Part shown: one piece after another, positions 5,369 to 5,784 of the stretch
Numbering within the stretch: position 1 is the first letter of the stretch
How the letters are laid out: each line of letters begins with the position of its first letter
DNA from: JAJOKK01 sp965370555
GTDB taxonomy: Bacteria; Bipolaricaulota; Bipolaricaulia; UBA7950; UBA9294
Assembly: GCA_965370555.1 (NCBI GenBank)
Contig: CBDUVB010000076.1
Location: forward strand, 1 to 5,784
DNA length: 5,784 bases
Reading direction: 5' to 3'
Notes under the pieces: generated by a model
Database searches by the model: none
The model's input: only the letters and a program-made list of their open reading frames with translations
What the model was told of the DNA's origin: nothing
Made by a program: the position numbers and the translations under genes

Positions 5369-5467
5369 TCATACGAGCAGCTTTACCGCCAGAATTACAG
5401 CGATCACGATCAGGATTATCCAGGAGCACGCAACGGACCTGGTACAACTCCTTTCATGACCCCGCAT
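5369..5467 (-). CDS. Candidate 32-residue single-span membrane protein
   Basis: On the minus strand, ATG (5467-5465) opens a 32-codon frame ending in TGA (5371-5369). The N-terminal 15 residues are basic (Arg at 2, 6 and 10). Residues 16-28, WIILIVIAVILAV, continuing as KLLV to the end, form one strongly hydrophobic helix of about 17 residues. The positive N-terminus predicts a cytoplasmic N-terminus. GGAG lies 11 nt upstream of the ATG, longer than ideal, and there is no other in-frame start before an upstream stop. The frame is convergent with the Nudix gene across the palindromic element. No family is recognised. A chance hydrophobic frame is possible, so the call is tentative. Confidence 0.33.
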   Translation of the reverse strand: MRGHERSCTRSVACSWIILIVIAVILAVKLLV

Positions 5468-5513
5468 TTGAAGACCAACTCCGGTTAGATCTTTGGCTCC
5501 TGCCCTTCAATGC

Positions 5514-5530
5514 CCCGCAGCTTGCTGGGG
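5514..5530. other. Small bulged hairpin upstream of the SDR promoter
   Basis: CCC (5514-5516), a bulged G, and CAG (5518-5520) pair with CTG GGG (5525-5530) around the loop CTTG. It lies about 20 nt upstream of the TATAAT at 5553. It could be an operator-like palindrome or a chance structure. Apart from this hairpin, the 5468-5552 stretch shows nothing else I can support. Confidence 0.3.
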
Positions 5531-5552
5531 TGATGGACCCGCGCCTCTCCCC

Positions 5553-5558
5553 TATAAT
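5553..5558 (+). promoter_or_regulatory. -10 box of the SDR gene, implying a leaderless transcript
   Basis: A perfect TATAAT ends 9 nt before ATG 5568, so transcription would begin about 5565-5566, within 2-3 nt of the start codon. The -35 region is weak: GTGATG at 5530-5535 with 17-nt spacing. No ribosome-binding site other than a poor GAG (5562-5564) precedes the ATG. Confidence 0.55.
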
Positions 5559-5567
5559 TGTGAGACT

Positions 5568-5784
5568 ATGACGACTAAAGATCATCCTGCGAAGGACCTA
5601 CCTGGAGCCGTAATCACTGGAAGCTCGCGTGGAATCGGTGCGGCAATCGCCCGTCACTTGGCACGTGCGGGATATGGAGTTAGCGTCAACTACCTAGAGC
5701 GGGCCGACCGGGCGAACGCCCTGGTCCAAGAGATAGAACAGGCTGGTGGTCGCGCAATCGCAATCCGTGCCGACGTCGGTGATT
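5568..5784 (+). CDS. Short-chain dehydrogenase/reductase, N-terminal part (3' truncated)
   Basis: The first 72 residues of a classical SDR, an NAD(P)-dependent oxidoreductase with a Rossmann fold. The cofactor motif TGSSRGIG spans residues 17-24 (TGxxxGxG). Strand beta2 ends in VNYLERAD, where the residues after the strand favour NADP(H) over NAD(H), as in FabG-like reductases. The segment AGGRAIAIRADVGD, with the conserved Asp-Val after beta3, closes the visible part. The NNAG motif and the Ser-Tyr-Lys catalytic residues lie beyond the window. A 3-oxoacyl-ACP reductase (FabG-like) role is possible, but many SDRs share this N-terminus, so no symbol is given. The ten residues before the first strand are a little longer than usual. 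ATG 5568 is the natural start, and the transcript appears leaderless. Confidence 0.88.
   Translation, partial: MTTKDHPAKDLPGAVITGSSRGIGAAIARHLARAGYGVSVNYLERADRANALVQEIEQAGGRAIAIRADVGD

Larger units (their letters stand above)
5113..5369. repeat. Palindrome-rich intergenic element bounded by imperfect terminal inverted repeats
   Basis: The outer arms 5113-5136 and the reverse complement of 5346-5369 match at 17 of 24 positions, including a perfect 8-bp end AGGAAGTG/CACTTCCT. Between them lie a three-way junction (5130-5238), a 9-bp hairpin (5249-5270) and an 8-bp hairpin (5282-5302). TGAGAGATT recurs near both ends (5119-5127 and 5329-5337). The left tip lies in the Nudix stop codon and the right tip in the stop of the small minus-strand ORF. 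No transposase is present. Size and structure are MITE-like or REP-cluster-like, and no convincing coding frame was seen inside. Confidence 0.55.

Noticed and set aside
5113..5369. CRISPR array
   Set aside because: The repeated hairpins are only two, differ in stem sequence, and lack equal spacers or neighbouring cas genes.
5370..5567. tRNA or known small RNA
   Set aside because: No cloverleaf, T-loop GTTCRANTC motif or recognisable RNA signature was found on either strand.

Overview
The window is a stretch of bacterial chromosome with moderately high GC content. It holds six protein genes that can be named or placed in a family, one unrecognised secreted-protein gene (counted among the seven larger genes below), and one candidate small membrane-protein gene. 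The two outermost genes run off the ends. Gene content alone does not fix the organism. The reduced trigger factor, the lineage-specific beta-rich secreted protein and the repeat-rich spacers suggest an uncultured, deep-branching phylum. Candidatus Bipolaricaulota (Acetothermia) is my best guess, at low confidence.

Left part (1-1366, + strand): the C-terminal part of an NFACT/RqcH-family ribosome quality control protein overlaps by 22 nt a complete M50 (site-2 type) membrane metalloprotease. A 317-nt spacer follows (1367-1683). It holds a 9-bp tandem repeat, an inverted repeat whose arms are 8-bp tandem repeats, a perfect 9-bp hairpin and, at its end, a good sigma70-type promoter.

Centre (1684-3548, + strand): tig (trigger factor) and clpP (Clp peptidase) form a tight operon joined by an ATGA overlap. 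The trigger factor has a shortened, apparently non-catalytic FKBP domain. clpX, the usual third gene, is absent. Instead clpP runs tail-to-tail into a minus-strand gene (3517-4518) for an exported beta-rich protein with internal repeats; the 3' ends overlap by 32 nt.

Right part: a divergent promoter region (4519-4646) separates the exported protein from a Nudix hydrolase (4647-5114). Beyond it lies a dense cluster of palindromes (5113-5369). Imperfect terminal inverted repeats bound it, and inside are a compact three-way-junction fold and two related hairpins with identical CAAGA loops. The right edge touches the stop codon of a minus-strand candidate gene for a 32-residue single-span membrane protein (5369-5467). 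The window ends in the start of a short-chain dehydrogenase/reductase gene, which looks leaderless because its TATAAT lies only 9 nt before the ATG.

Four of the genes (NFACT/RqcH, M50 protease, trigger factor, ClpP) concern nascent-chain handling and proteolysis, so the left half is a proteostasis neighbourhood. No defence system, CRISPR array, tRNA or rRNA was seen. The least explained parts are the palindromic cluster, the exported protein and the tiny membrane ORF.
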